A stretch of 11,477 nucleotides of DNA. It comes from Roseivirga sp. UBA7431 (GTDB lineage: Bacteria > Bacteroidota > Bacteroidia > Cytophagales > Cyclobacteriaceae). The DNA is taken from the NCBI GenBank assembly GCA_002477595.1, contig DLQN01000044.1, positions 1-11,477 of the forward strand, written 5' to 3'. Shown here in pieces: positions 1 to 8,135 of this stretch; within the stretch, counting starts at the first letter, position 1, and the number at the start of each line of letters is the position of its first letter. The position numbers were made by a program, and so were the translations under genes. The notes under the pieces are model-generated. The model did not search any database and was not told the origin of the DNA. It worked only from the letters and a program-made list of their open reading frames with translations.

Positions 1-495
1 GGTACTGTTGGCAAATATTCTGATAACATCCTCACTTATAGGCACACCAGCAGCAGTAACTTTATCTAGGGTGCCCAACTCAAACCTTAAATCGTCTTGT
101 GCCATTATCGGCATCATCTGCTGCATAGAAGACGTATAAGTTTTATCATTCAGCTGCACTTGTAGATGATAAACACCGCCTACTCGACCTTGAACTACAT
201 CTCGATTTAGCACATATTGACCAGGAGAAATTTCAACATATGCCTCTTCTGCCCCATTTTCATCGATTACCTTGACTAGAGCCCCACTAATGAGCTCCGG
301 AGCCTGCATTTCAGGTAGGGTTCGTGTAATCTCCACCGTATTGCCCATGCCACCATTGGTAATTCTACCAGCGATCACGAGCTGTCCGCCACTGGTCTCA
401 TTATTCAAATCAATGACCTCCGCACATTGTGTGAAAAGTATTGCCGACAGGAAGAGGGCAAACATTTTTAGTACCTGATGCTTATCAGCCCACAT
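1..495 (-). CDS. DUF4249-family lipoprotein, N-terminal 165 residues (cut by window edge)
   Basis: This reading frame starts at the ATG whose A is the last base of the receptor stop codon (TAATG) and stays open to base 1, giving 165 residues. The N-terminus has a charged start with lysines at 5 and 10, a hydrophobic core (residues 11-22) and a Cys at 24 preceded by LFTQ, so it is probably a lipoprotein signal with a loose lipobox. What follows matches the DUF4249 pattern: a GGQLVIAGRIT strand (37-46), a GALVKVIDENG segment (71-81), the SPGQYVL turn (90-96) and VGGVYHLQVQLNDKTYTSS (105-123), suggesting a beta-sandwich. DUF4249 proteins are usually encoded beside a TonB-dependent receptor of the type found here, and presumably act as its surface partner; the ligand is unknown. 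An internal ATG at codon 11 would leave a short signal without the lysines, so I prefer the overlapping start. The C-terminal part lies outside the window. Confidence 0.85.
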   Translation of the reverse strand, partial: MWADKHQVLKMFALFLSAILFTQCAEVIDLNNETSGGQLVIAGRITNGGMGNTVEITRTLPEMQAPELISGALVKVIDENGAEEAYVEISPGQYVLNRDVVQGRVGGVYHLQVQLNDKTYTSSMQQMMPIMAQDDLRFELGTLDKVTAAGVPISEDVIRIFANST

Positions 496-2948
496 TAAAA
501 TCTGAAATTATACGTGATGTTTGGAAACGCTGCACCAAGAACAGTTAGTCTGTGCGGTCTTGGAATCAAACCTAAGTCTTCAGGCCGTTTAAAGAACACC
601 GAAAATGCATTCTTTCTAGAAAGAACATTGTAGATACCTATTGTAAGCGTACCTAGATAATTTCTCCCTTCAAGCTTATCCCTCAGTTCCTTCTTTAGAA
701 TGTCTCTACCAAAAGTAAAGCTCAAATCAATGCGGAAATAATCTGGAATACGAAATTGATTTCGGTCAGAAAAATGAGGGACAACAGTACTACCAATTCG
801 ATAATTTGTCACTATGCCGTTAATCGGTCGACCCGTGCTATAGACCACGTTCCAATTAAAAGAACTGGTACCCCTTAATTGCACAGTAGAAACCCATGAG
901 AGATTATGTGTTCGATCGAAATTGGCAGGATACCAGTTGCCATCATTAATAACTTCATCTGGATTCTGCCCTTCTATCTGAACCTCCGTACGTGACAAGG
1001 TATAAGACAGCCAGCCAGTCATTGGCCCTTTATTTTTCTTGATGTAAAGTTCCATCCCATATGCCCTCCCTTTTCCTGCAATTAGATCCGTTTCTAAGTG
1101 ATTGTTGAGTAACAGATCAACGAAGTCTTTATAATCCAGCAGATTATCAATGTCTCTTAAATAGACTTCCAACGAAGTCTCCCATGCGTTATCTTGAAAG
1201 TTTTTAAAATATCCGATAGACGCATTATTCGATATTAGTGGCTTCAAATAAGTATTACTCAATTGAAGTATATCTGTTGGCGTAGCGGCTGTGCTATTAG
1301 AAAGCGTATGAATGTATTGCCTAGTTCTATTCAGACTCAATTTGATTGACGTACGTTCGTCAACCGTATAACGAAGACCAATTCGTGGCTCAAAACCAGC
1401 ATAATTGGAGATTACGTCACCCTTGGTATATGAGATTGTGTCAACAATGTTAGCTAACAAAGGCTGCGCGCCATCCGCGTATTGGAAAACATCGTAGGGT
1501 CCACGATTTTCAAACATAGAGTATCTCAGGCCAAGTGAAACCCCCAAGTCTTTGGTGATGTTTATATCATCATTAACAAAAAAGCCATATTCATTGCCTT
1601 GTTCCTTTTCTACGCGTTCAGCCGGAATACCTGAGTCGGGACCTATCGGAGCAGAAATTTCAGGTCGACCTACATATCTAACCAAATCGGCTCCAAAAGT
1701 GATCGTATGCTTTTCAGATGGTGTATACAAAAAGTTCTGCTGCGCTTGATAGTACTTCATACCATTGTCAACTTCTGCAGCATCAATACCAGAGGGGTCA
1801 AACAGTTTACTCTTATACACTCCAGAAACAAGGCGTGTTGTTGAAACCAGGTTATCGGAAAGACTAGAGTTCCAGCTAAAATTTAGAATATCTGTATCCC
1901 ACTCAAATCCGAAATCCTCGGCAAAGCGGAAGAAGTCACCACTTCGGTAGTAACTCAAATTCACCTTGTTCCTTCTACCAATTCTATGGCTTAACTTTAA
2001 ATTCAAATCGTGAAAGCGTGCCGCACTATTTTGGACATCAATATTTCTCGCTCGACCCAATATCCAGTCAGAGTAGGACGCTCGGCCAGCAACGAGAAAC
2101 CTCGTTTTACCTCCATTGATCGGACCATCAACTACCAACCGACTAGCCACCAAGCCTAGACCACCTCGAACCTTAACTTTTTCACTATTCCCCTCCTTCA
2201 TACTCACATCCAACACGGATGAAATACGACCTCCATATTGAGCAGGCATATTACCCTTGTACAAAGTGAAAGCGTCCGTGGCGTCTGGATTGAAGGTTGA
2301 GAAAAAGCCCAAAACATGAGAGGCGTTGAAAAGAATAGCTCCGTCTTGCAGGATTAAGTTTTGGTCAGTACGGCCGCCTCGCACGTTGAATCCACTTGCA
2401 CCTTCACCAACAGTGGAAACACCGGGTAACGATTGAAGACTTTTCACGATATCAACCTCGCCCATAAAGGCAGGTAGGCTTTCAATTTCTTTAATATTGA
2501 GGCGATTTACACCCGCACTAATGCGCTGAATGTTCTTGTCTTCTCCCTCGGCCTCAATTAAGACTTGATCAAGACTCACAACATCGTCTAATAGAGCAAT
2601 ATCCAGCTTACCATTGCCAACAACTCTTAAATCATACAGTTTTGTGGTTTTACCCACATATTGAACTATCAACTCAAACTGGCCAGTGGATATGGTAAAT
2701 TCATAATTGCCCTTCTCGTCACAAACAGCTCCAATATTGGTTCCTTTGATTGCGACCGTTGCCCCAAAAAGACCGACACCATCTTCTTTACCAATAACTT
2801 TACCTTGAATTCTAACCCTCCCCGTAGAGGTTTTGGAAGGATCACCAACAACTACTCGTTCCACATTCTGAGCAAAGGCAGTTATTGACACCGATAGCAT
2901 CAAAAAAATCACCACACTCTTTAGTGTACGATAGGACATAAATTTCAT
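495..2948 (-). CDS. TonB-dependent outer-membrane receptor with carboxypeptidase-D-like N-terminal domain
   Basis: An 817-residue outer-membrane receptor that would import, with TonB energy, a substrate not evident from sequence. A signal peptide covers about residues 1-26 (hydrophobic core, then AFA before Q27). Residues about 46-118 form a carboxypeptidase-D regulatory-like beta domain (IQGKVIGKEDG, FGATVAIKGTNIGAVCDEKG), common on Bacteroidota receptors. The plug spans about 145-250 and shows LPGVSTVGEGASGFNVRGG, DGAILFNASHVLGF and QYGGRISSVLDV. The rest is a transmembrane beta-barrel rich in alternating aromatic strands and ending in NITYNFRF, with the terminal Phe expected for BAM-dependent insertion. 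The length is normal for receptors without long SusC-type extensions. The downstream DUF4249 gene overlaps by one base, so the two proteins are probably translationally coupled and form one complex. Codon 1 (ATG) is followed by a second ATG at codon 4, and either would give a working signal peptide. No SusD gene is present, so glycan uptake should not be assumed. Confidence 0.93.
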   Translation of the reverse strand: MKFMSYRTLKSVVIFLMLSVSITAFAQNVERVVVGDPSKTSTGRVRIQGKVIGKEDGVGLFGATVAIKGTNIGAVCDEKGNYEFTISTGQFELIVQYVGKTTKLYDLRVVGNGKLDIALLDDVVSLDQVLIEAEGEDKNIQRISAGVNRLNIKEIESLPAFMGEVDIVKSLQSLPGVSTVGEGASGFNVRGGRTDQNLILQDGAILFNASHVLGFFSTFNPDATDAFTLYKGNMPAQYGGRISSVLDVSMKEGNSEKVKVRGGLGLVASRLVVDGPINGGKTRFLVAGRASYSDWILGRARNIDVQNSAARFHDLNLKLSHRIGRRNKVNLSYYRSGDFFRFAEDFGFEWDTDILNFSWNSSLSDNLVSTTRLVSGVYKSKLFDPSGIDAAEVDNGMKYYQAQQNFLYTPSEKHTITFGADLVRYVGRPEISAPIGPDSGIPAERVEKEQGNEYGFFVNDDINITKDLGVSLGLRYSMFENRGPYDVFQYADGAQPLLANIVDTISYTKGDVISNYAGFEPRIGLRYTVDERTSIKLSLNRTRQYIHTLSNSTAATPTDILQLSNTYLKPLISNNASIGYFKNFQDNAWETSLEVYLRDIDNLLDYKDFVDLLLNNHLETDLIAGKGRAYGMELYIKKNKGPMTGWLSYTLSRTEVQIEGQNPDEVINDGNWYPANFDRTHNLSWVSTVQLRGTSSFNWNVVYSTGRPINGIVTNYRIGSTVVPHFSDRNQFRIPDYFRIDLSFTFGRDILKKELRDKLEGRNYLGTLTIGIYNVLSRKNAFSVFFKRPEDLGLIPRPHRLTVLGAAFPNITYNFRF

Positions 2949-2956
2949 TAAGTGGT

Positions 2957-2983
2957 AATTAATATTAATTCCTGAGGATTAAT
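2957..2983. promoter_or_regulatory. AT-rich palindrome and overlapping inverted repeat upstream of the receptor gene
   Basis: Bases 2957-2970 are a perfect 14-bp palindrome (AATTAATATTAATT). It overlaps an imperfect inverted repeat at 2964-2983, in which ATTAATTCCT and AGGATTAAT are mirrored around a single G with one extra T in the left arm. The block ends 9 bp before the receptor start codon, so it lies in its 5' leader or promoter-proximal region. It could be an operator or a leader hairpin. AT-rich DNA makes short palindromes by chance, but the CCTGAGG core with flanking arms is less trivial. No binding factor can be named. Confidence 0.35.
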
Positions 2984-3117
2984 AATAATAGCCCTTTTTG
3001 AACGAAATCAAATTAAGTATTCTATGCAATCGATTTCATCTTTGGTAAACAAGCCATTTATGGGATAAACGACTTAGACTAAAGAAGGAACATTTTAAGC
3101 TAATTGATTCACAACAC

Positions 3118-3146
3118 TAGTTTTGGCTATGCGTTTATTATTTTTG
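3118..3146 (+). promoter_or_regulatory. Candidate Bacteroidota -7 promoter elements for the WG-repeat operon
   Basis: Two octamers fit the Bacteroidota -7 consensus TAnnTTTG exactly: TAGTTTTG at 3118-3125 and TATTTTTG at 3139-3146. Initiation 6-8 bases beyond the first would give a leader of roughly 35-40 nt before the TTG start at 3169. Beyond the second it would give a leader of about 15-20 nt. Neither has a convincing -33 TTTG at the usual spacing: upstream of the first there is only a T-rich TTTTAAG stretch near 3093-3099. The assignment therefore rests on the -7 box and its location in a divergent intergenic region. Confidence 0.4.
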
Positions 3147-3168
3147 GCGTCCCGAAACAATCAGTTAT

Positions 3169-5820
3169 TTGAGCAGGAGACTATATCTTATATCAGGTGT
3201 AATAACACTTTTAACCTTTTGGAACATAGAGGTTCCGAAGCGTGCCTTTAGGTTTTATGACCGAGGTGACCTAGATAAGACTGTAGAAGCACTCGATCGT
3301 TCGATTGAGAAAGACACACTAAATCCTGCGGCTTACTTCTTGTATGCTAGACTCTTTGTAGATACAGCATTTACTCGGTACAATGTAGACACTGCATACA
3401 TTTACACCAATAAAGCCTTTGAACAGTTACAATTCATTACAGATCCAAAAGACATTGAAGACCTCAAGGAATTTTCTGTAGATTCTTTGACCCTTGAAGG
3501 TCTAAAAGACAAAGTCGATAGCCTGAAATTTATTGACATCAAGGCAGTTCATACCATTGATGCTTACAATTGGTTCATGCAAAGCCATTCCGATGCCGAG
3601 CAAATCAATGAAGCCATAAAACTCCGAAATCACATTGCCTTTGAGCAAGCTGAAGCCATCAATACATGGCAACGCTACCAAAAATTCATGCAGGAATACC
3701 CTCTTTCAGAGGACTTTAACGAAGCAAAAACGAGATATAAGAAACTTATCTACGAAGAGCGAACTGCAGATGGTTCTTACGAGAGCCTGACTACCTTTTT
3801 GGAGGAGTTCCCCAATACTCCTTACCGAAAGAAGATTGTAGCCGCCATATTTAAGTACGCTACAGCTGAAAACACACTCGAATCATTCCGGTCGTTCTTA
3901 GTTGACTATGCCAGCGATGATTTTAATAAAATACTTGCCAACCGTGCTTATCACATCTATCGTACAAAGTACGCTGATAGTAACTTTTTCGAAGACTTTG
4001 ATTTTGCGATTGATACCGACTCCCTAAAGAAGGCTGAGTCCCTTGAAAATGAGTTTTGGATGCCTAAGCTTGAAAATGACGGTATTCAATATGTGAATAC
4101 CGCTGGTGAAGCTAGGTTACAAACGCCTTTCAAAACCTTAACAGAAGATTGTCTCTGTACTCCGTCCATTAATGACTTCGTTTACGGAATTACTGATGGA
4201 AAAAAACAGGTCATCGGAAGAAATGGGAACCTTATATACGAAGGAATTTTCGATGAGGCAATCGATGGCGGAAATGGGTTTATTATCATCCGCAATATAG
4301 AAGGTGATCGATTGATTCATAAATCTGGAGAGGTCATTATTGATACTCCCAAAGAAGAGATCAAGGTACTCGACAATAGTTTTATTCGCACCAAGTCCAA
4401 TGGACTTTTTGGACTTGAAAGTATCAATGGGTTGACCTACCTGCCTAATGAGTTTATTCAATTAGATACCTTCAAAACAAAACTCTGGCTCGAAAAGGAG
4501 AATGGTATTCAATTCGTTGACCCTAAGTCTCTTTATCCAATACTGAAAGGTGCTGAAGCCCCATCGTTCAAACCTCAATATGATGAATTAGAAGAATTGC
4601 CCAACGGACGCATTTGGGTTGTGAGAAATAATGAAGAAGCCATTTTAGATCAAAGTTTCAATACAATCATTCCTTTTGGGAATTATGAAATCTATGAGAG
4701 GCCATATGGTTGGAAGCTACAGTTTGAACAAGGAATTCAGCTTATTCACGACAGATATGACAGCCTACTGAGGGGCACTATTTACAACAAAGTGCTGGAA
4801 AATGACAGGTGGCTGGCGCTAGAAAAAGACAGTGCTTGGACCTTGCTCGATCAACTAGGTAATGTACAACCGTCAAATGGGTATGACTCTTTGGCGTTTT
4901 GGGGACAGAATATGGTCATGAAGTTTCGTGGTGATGCCTCCTGGGCACAATTCAAAACAGGGAAAGAACTACTAATGAAGAATGATTGGGCACCTAAATT
5001 GCTAATCCCACAAGTATATATTACTACTGGAGAAAAAGCCATTAATGATCTCTTTATGCTGAGCAACTCAAAAAAAATCAGAAAAATCTATAATGATCAA
5101 GGCCGCGAAATACTCACTTCAACTTACAATGATGTTACAGCGCTAAGCCCTAACATGATTAGACTACAAAAGCGAAATGCAGCACTCGCAGATAGCACAG
5201 GACATTACCTCTTAAGTTTCATTTATGATGGGATTGGTTCTAATAAAGATGGATATGTCAGCATATTGGATAAAGGAAAAGTTGGGGTCATCAACCCTGC
5301 CAAGAACATCAACATCCCACCAACCTTTGAAAAATTGATTGAGCCCTATGCAGACACAGTGCTAGTCGCATCGGATGGAAAGTATAAGGGATTTATTAAC
5401 GCTACAGGCAAGGCCTTGACGAGCTTTGAGTTTGATGAAGTGAAATATTACAATGATACCATTGCCCTTACACGCATTGAGGATGAATGGCTCCTGTACA
5501 ACATCTCAGCAGACGAGGCGCTTTATGAGAGCATATTAACTTATGAATACATTAGCGAAAATGACAACAACAAAACGCTACTGATCAATACAGAAACAGG
5601 CCAAGGCCTATATAGCCTAAAGAAGGGAGAGTTAATTGAGCCTACTTATACTGACATTAAGATATTGGGTACTCCAGAAGCACCTATTTACTTTGGCATG
5701 AAACTAGTGTCTGAGGCAGATATCTACATTGTTATCTATTTTGACGAAAGAGGTAACAAAATTTTTACACAAAGCTTTCAGCGAGAAGAGTATTTTAGAA
5801 TAGCTTGCCCTTCAAAATGA
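3169..5820 (+). CDS. TPR plus WG-repeat envelope protein of unknown function, TTG start
   Basis: This 883-residue protein has an N-terminal hydrophobic segment (about residues 4-18) with no clear cleavage site, so it is either secreted or anchored in the inner membrane. Residues about 28-270 are helical and TPR-like: DRGDLDKTVEALDRSIEKD, NPAAYFLYARLF, then three related roughly 35-residue repeats at about 168-200, 204-235 and 237-270, with the pattern F..E(Y/F)P. Residues about 300-870 carry degenerate WG/KWG-type beta repeats, e.g. SNGLFGLESINGLTY (410-424), KGKVGVINPAKN (702-713), DGKYKGFINATGKAL (736-750) and GQGLYSLKKGELIEP (811-825). This architecture is known from uncharacterised Cytophagales proteins. 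No ATG is available in frame before residue 137, whereas TTG at 3169 restores the basic/hydrophobic N-terminus. The frame stays open upstream to a TAG at 3118-3120, so the exact start is uncertain. The stop lies 7 bp from the phosphatase gene, implying co-transcription. A protein-interaction role is only an inference. Confidence 0.8.
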   Translation: MSRRLYLISGVITLLTFWNIEVPKRAFRFYDRGDLDKTVEALDRSIEKDTLNPAAYFLYARLFVDTAFTRYNVDTAYIYTNKAFEQLQFITDPKDIEDLKEFSVDSLTLEGLKDKVDSLKFIDIKAVHTIDAYNWFMQSHSDAEQINEAIKLRNHIAFEQAEAINTWQRYQKFMQEYPLSEDFNEAKTRYKKLIYEERTADGSYESLTTFLEEFPNTPYRKKIVAAIFKYATAENTLESFRSFLVDYASDDFNKILANRAYHIYRTKYADSNFFEDFDFAIDTDSLKKAESLENEFWMPKLENDGIQYVNTAGEARLQTPFKTLTEDCLCTPSINDFVYGITDGKKQVIGRNGNLIYEGIFDEAIDGGNGFIIIRNIEGDRLIHKSGEVIIDTPKEEIKVLDNSFIRTKSNGLFGLESINGLTYLPNEFIQLDTFKTKLWLEKENGIQFVDPKSLYPILKGAEAPSFKPQYDELEELPNGRIWVVRNNEEAILDQSFNTIIPFGNYEIYERPYGWKLQFEQGIQLIHDRYDSLLRGTIYNKVLENDRWLALEKDSAWTLLDQLGNVQPSNGYDSLAFWGQNMVMKFRGDASWAQFKTGKELLMKNDWAPKLLIPQVYITTGEKAINDLFMLSNSKKIRKIYNDQGREILTSTYNDVTALSPNMIRLQKRNAALADSTGHYLLSFIYDGIGSNKDGYVSILDKGKVGVINPAKNINIPPTFEKLIEPYADTVLVASDGKYKGFINATGKALTSFEFDEVKYYNDTIALTRIEDEWLLYNISADEALYESILTYEYISENDNNKTLLINTETGQGLYSLKKGELIEPTYTDIKILGTPEAPIYFGMKLVSEADIYIVIYFDERGNKIFTQSFQREEYFRIACPSK

Positions 5821-5827
5821 TCTTATT

Positions 5828-7450
5828 ATGAAACGATCCATCTTCATTCTATCACTTTTTATCTTAGCCATTGGCCTAAAAGGTCAAACGGAACGTCCTA
5901 AACTCGTAGTCGGGATTATGGTCGACCAGATGAAACAAGAATACATTTGGCGATTTGAAAACCACTTTGGCGAAGGTGGTCTCAAACGACTTATGAATGA
6001 TGGTTTTGCTGCCAAAAATGGGCATTACAACTATGCTGCGACCAGCACAGGTCCTGGTCACGCATCTGTTTACACGGGTACCACGCCTTCTGTTCATGGC
6101 ATCGTTAATAACTCATGGTATAGCAGACTTCTTAAAAGAAGTGTCTACTGTGCTGAAGATACTGCCGTTGTGGCTGTAGGAGGCTCAGAAAGAAGCGGTC
6201 GTATATCGCCTATGAACTTGTATAGTTCCACTATCACAGATGAATTAAAGCTTTCTACGCAACAACAAGGTAAAGTGATTGCGATGTCGATAAAGGATAG
6301 AGGATCAGCCTTACCTGGCGGTCATTATTCTGATGGCTCTTATTGGTACGATTCGAATACTGGAGATTTCATGACTTCGTCTTATTACATGGATGAGCTT
6401 CCAGATTGGATGAAGGCGTTTAATAACCGAAAACTAGCAGACAAGTACCTCAACGAGACTTGGAATACTGTTAAACCAATCAGTGAATACAATGAAAGCG
6501 GTATAGATAACTCTCCTTACGAAAGTGGCTTCAAGGGCAAAGAGACACCCACTTTTCCTTACGACCTTTCCAAGTTGAGGGCGGACAATGGTAACTTCGG
6601 AATGTTGCCTAGCACCCCGTTCGGTAATACAATTCTAAATGAGTTAGCACTAGCTGCGATCGATGCTGAAGGTCTTGGCGCGGATGCCACTACTGACTTT
6701 TTAGCAGTAAGCTTTTCGAGCCCCGATTACATTGGCCATAACTTTGGCCCTCAGTCGAAAGAGGTTCAAGACACGTACATTCGATTAGATAAAGAAATTG
6801 AAAGCTTGCTCAACGCGCTAGACAGTAAAGTAGGTAAAGGAAATTATGTGGTTTTCTTAACTGCAGATCATGCCGTAGCCGAAAACTCTTTACGGATGAA
6901 AAACGATAAGTTCAGAGTTGATAATTTCAACAGTGGAGAAATGGGGAAAGCGCTCGAAAAGGCCGTTAACGAAAAGTATGGAGAAGCTGAATGGTTTGAA
7001 GTTGGTAGAGGTTATGACCTATTCTTAAACCATGACTTGATTAAGGAAAAGAAAGTCAACTTATACGAAATGCAACTTTTCGTGGCGCAAGAAGCCATGA
7101 AGTTTGAAGGCGTGTATTTGGCCTTAACAGGAACTGACTTAGTGCGTAATAGCTATGGTGACCTGATGAGAAGTTTAGTGCAAAGTGCCTACCATACCAA
7201 AGAGTCAGGTGACGTTAAACTAATTCTTGATCCCGCTTGGCAGTCGGGCAGAGCTAAAGGAACGGGGCATGGCAATGCTTGGACTTACGATACGCATGTA
7301 CCGATCATCTTTTATGGTTGGGGCGTGAAAAAAGGCACTTCGGTTAGAAAAATTCATATTACTGATATTGCCCCGACACTGAGTATGCTTTTGCAAATTC
7401 GTCTTCCAAACGGAGCAACTGGCCAACCCATATTTGAGGCATTCAAATAA
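5828..7450 (+). CDS. pafA: PafA-type alkaline phosphatase (alkaline phosphatase superfamily)
   Basis: A 540-residue exported phosphatase predicted to hydrolyse phosphate monoesters with two zinc ions and release inorganic phosphate outside the cytoplasm. The signal peptide is about residues 1-19 (KGQ junction). The superfamily residues are all visible: metal ligand D33 in VDQM; nucleophile T74 in TSTGPGHASVYTG; N95 in NNSWY; K156 and R158 in SIKDRG; D300 and H304 in DYIGHNFG; D347 and H348 in TADHA; H481 in GTGHGNAW. The T/N spacing of 21 and the K-x-R pair match characterised PafA (T79, N100, K162, R164, D305, H309, D352, H353, H486) with a near-constant offset. The Lys/Arg pair favours the monoesterase PafA branch over NPP phosphodiesterases. 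Length is typical and no key residue is missing. It sits between the WG-repeat gene (7-bp gap) and a prolyl isomerase gene (5-bp gap) and is probably co-transcribed with both. No obvious Pho box is seen. The symbol follows family resemblance, not demonstrated orthology. Confidence 0.93.
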   Translation: MKRSIFILSLFILAIGLKGQTERPKLVVGIMVDQMKQEYIWRFENHFGEGGLKRLMNDGFAAKNGHYNYAATSTGPGHASVYTGTTPSVHGIVNNSWYSRLLKRSVYCAEDTAVVAVGGSERSGRISPMNLYSSTITDELKLSTQQQGKVIAMSIKDRGSALPGGHYSDGSYWYDSNTGDFMTSSYYMDELPDWMKAFNNRKLADKYLNETWNTVKPISEYNESGIDNSPYESGFKGKETPTFPYDLSKLRADNGNFGMLPSTPFGNTILNELALAAIDAEGLGADATTDFLAVSFSSPDYIGHNFGPQSKEVQDTYIRLDKEIESLLNALDSKVGKGNYVVFLTADHAVAENSLRMKNDKFRVDNFNSGEMGKALEKAVNEKYGEAEWFEVGRGYDLFLNHDLIKEKKVNLYEMQLFVAQEAMKFEGVYLALTGTDLVRNSYGDLMRSLVQSAYHTKESGDVKLILDPAWQSGRAKGTGHGNAWTYDTHVPIIFYGWGVKKGTSVRKIHITDIAPTLSMLLQIRLPNGATGQPIFEAFK

Positions 7451-7455
7451 TTTTT

Positions 7456-8115
7456 ATGCATAGTATGAGCAGGTTTACATTACAATTTATAGCTGTATTG
7501 TGTCTTGCTTTTACAGCCTGTACTTCACCTAAGGACCCTTTATTAGATCCCGCTTCAAAAGAATGGTCAGTCATAGCTCCTGAAAGCTATGTGGTTAGGG
7601 TAGAAACTACTAAAGGTGATTTTGAGATATCAGTAGATCGTTCAAATGCACCTATTGGTGCTGATAGATTCTATAATCTTGTAAGACTCGGTTATTATAA
7701 TGATGCTCGATTTCACAGAGTAGCCCCTGGCTTTATCACACAGTTTGGGCTTGCTGGAGAACCTAAGTATTCCCAAATCTGGATGAATCAGCCCATTAAG
7801 GATGACCCTAACAAAATCAGCAATGTACGCGGAACAATTGCTTTTGCATTTACCGAACCCAACACACGCACTACTCAACTCTATATCAATATGGTGGATA
7901 ACGCGCGGCTTGATGCTGGTGGTTTTGCACCACTAGGTAGCATATCAAAAGGAATGGAGGTTGTAGACCAAATCTATTCGGGCTATGGAGAAACTGCTGG
8001 CGGTGGCGTTCGAAGAGGTGACCAAAGCAAAATTGTCGAAGAAGGCAATGCTTATCTCGATCGTGAATTTCCTTTGCTAGATAAGCTGATCAGCGCAAGG
8101 ATCGCGAAAGACTGA
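7456..8115 (+). CDS. Cyclophilin-type peptidyl-prolyl cis-trans isomerase, lipoprotein
   Basis: A 219-residue lipoprotein predicted to speed proline isomerisation during folding of exported proteins. A lipoprotein signal ends at C22 (LAFTAC), followed by a short linker. The cyclophilin domain spans about residues 46-205. Its core motif FHRVAPGFITQFG (86-98) supplies R88, F93 and Q96, matching the spacing of R55, F60 and Q63 in human cyclophilin A. Later conserved blocks are QLYINMVDNARLD (141-153), GGFAPLGSISKGMEVVDQI (155-173) and EEGNAYLDREFPLLDKLI (195-212), all typical of the bacterial branch. The position equivalent to cyclophilin A W121 appears to be R151, so weak cyclosporin binding is expected. 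ATG codons occur at 7456 and, three codons on, at 7465; either leaves a good signal. It is the last gene of the three-gene plus-strand unit. Its proximity to the phosphatase gene suggests a shared envelope setting, but a dedicated client is speculative. Confidence 0.93.
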   Translation: MHSMSRFTLQFIAVLCLAFTACTSPKDPLLDPASKEWSVIAPESYVVRVETTKGDFEISVDRSNAPIGADRFYNLVRLGYYNDARFHRVAPGFITQFGLAGEPKYSQIWMNQPIKDDPNKISNVRGTIAFAFTEPNTRTTQLYINMVDNARLDAGGFAPLGSISKGMEVVDQIYSGYGETAGGGVRRGDQSKIVEEGNAYLDREFPLLDKLISARIAKD

Positions 8116-8135
8116 TAGAGATTTTCACGTTGAAA

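Noticed and set aside
272-478. A 68-codon plus-strand frame at the left end
   Set aside because: It is antisense to the DUF4249 frame, whose lipoprotein signal and family motifs are clear.
3009-3016. TTAATTTG on the minus strand as a -7 box for the receptor gene
   Set aside because: It has one mismatch to TAnnTTTG and no recognisable -33 element about 20 bases upstream, so it is too weak to annotate in AT-rich spacer DNA.
3129-3251. A 40-codon frame from ATG at 3129, alternative start region for the WG-repeat gene
   Set aside because: It is in a different frame from the large gene, ends at 3249-3251, and its sequence does not resemble a signal peptide or the family N-terminus. The ATG would also lie at or very near the predicted transcript start.
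4393-4410. Perfect 6-3-6 hairpin AAGTCC-AAT-GGACTT followed by five T's (sharing its last two bases)
   Set aside because: It looks terminator-like but lies in the middle of the WG-repeat coding sequence, is short, and is explained by codons of the repeat motif NGLFGL. A real terminator there would cut the operon.
4138-4461. A 107-codon frame on the minus strand inside the WG-repeat gene
   Set aside because: It lies wholly opposite a well-supported coding region with clear protein-level repeats, and its translation shows no recognisable domain.
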